Of a DNA stretch of 6,204 nt, positions 6,135 to 6,204 are shown one piece after another. The stretch comes from Deltaproteobacteria bacterium UBA3076 (GTDB lineage Bacteria > Desulfobacterota > Dissulfuribacteria > Dissulfuribacterales > UBA3076), in contig DFBQ01000173.1 in the NCBI GenBank assembly GCA_002367355.1, positions 1-6,204 on the forward strand, in the 5' to 3' direction. The first letter of the stretch is position 1. Every line of letters starts with the position of its first letter. Under the pieces are notes generated by a model. It ran no database searches and was not told the origin of the DNA. It saw only the letters and a program-made list of their open reading frames with translations. The translations under genes were made by a program, and so were the position numbers.

Positions 6135-6204
6135 TTAAACCAGATGGCGGAGTTGTTGGATAGGGACAAATCCGTTATTTCCGATGCTCTTCCGCTAGTA
6201 CTTT

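Noticed and set aside
5969..6163. Plus-strand GTG-start frame of 64 codons in the tail
   Set aside because: No ribosome binding site and no recognisable features; the minus strand gives a better-supported reading.

Overview
The window reads as a piece of an anaerobic bacterial chromosome. A sulfate-reducing or syntrophic member of the Desulfobacterota is the most likely source, judging by the large cytoplasmic formate dehydrogenase fusion next to a CBS-ACT protein. This is inference from gene content only; no rRNA or marker gene is present.

Layout, left to right. Bases 1-657 (minus strand) hold a glycerophosphodiester phosphodiesterase whose last residues run off the left edge. Bases 658-829 are a divergent intergenic region with only weak promoter candidates. 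Bases 830-4948 (plus strand) hold one uninterrupted 1372-residue iron-sulfur, flavin and molybdopterin protein. It joins a NuoG-type [2Fe-2S] domain, a GltD-type FAD/NAD(P)H domain, a cysteine-rich linker, a two-cluster ferredoxin and a complete FdhF-type formate dehydrogenase with Cys in place of selenocysteine. Bases 4949-5176 form a compact inverted-repeat element built from heptamers of the form NNTTAGC / GCTAANN, beginning directly after the stop codon. Bases 5244-5927 (plus strand) encode a protein with two CBS domains and an ACT domain. Bases 5928-6204 hold no intact gene; on the minus strand they carry what looks like the debris of an antitoxin / PIN-toxin pair and a small hairpin.

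How the genes fit together. The fusion protein carries in one chain everything needed to move electrons between formate/CO2 at a Mo or W site and NAD(P)H at a flavin site. It has no export signal, so it should work in the cytoplasm, either oxidising formate or reducing CO2 for the Wood-Ljungdahl pathway. The CBS-ACT protein lies on the same strand and may sense nucleotides or amino acids, but the repeat element separates the two genes and it has its own ribosome binding site, so co-transcription is uncertain. The phosphodiesterase is a housekeeping lipid-turnover enzyme with no evident link to the formate system.

The best candidates for something new are the single-chain formate:NAD(P) oxidoreductase architecture and the heptamer inverted-repeat element.
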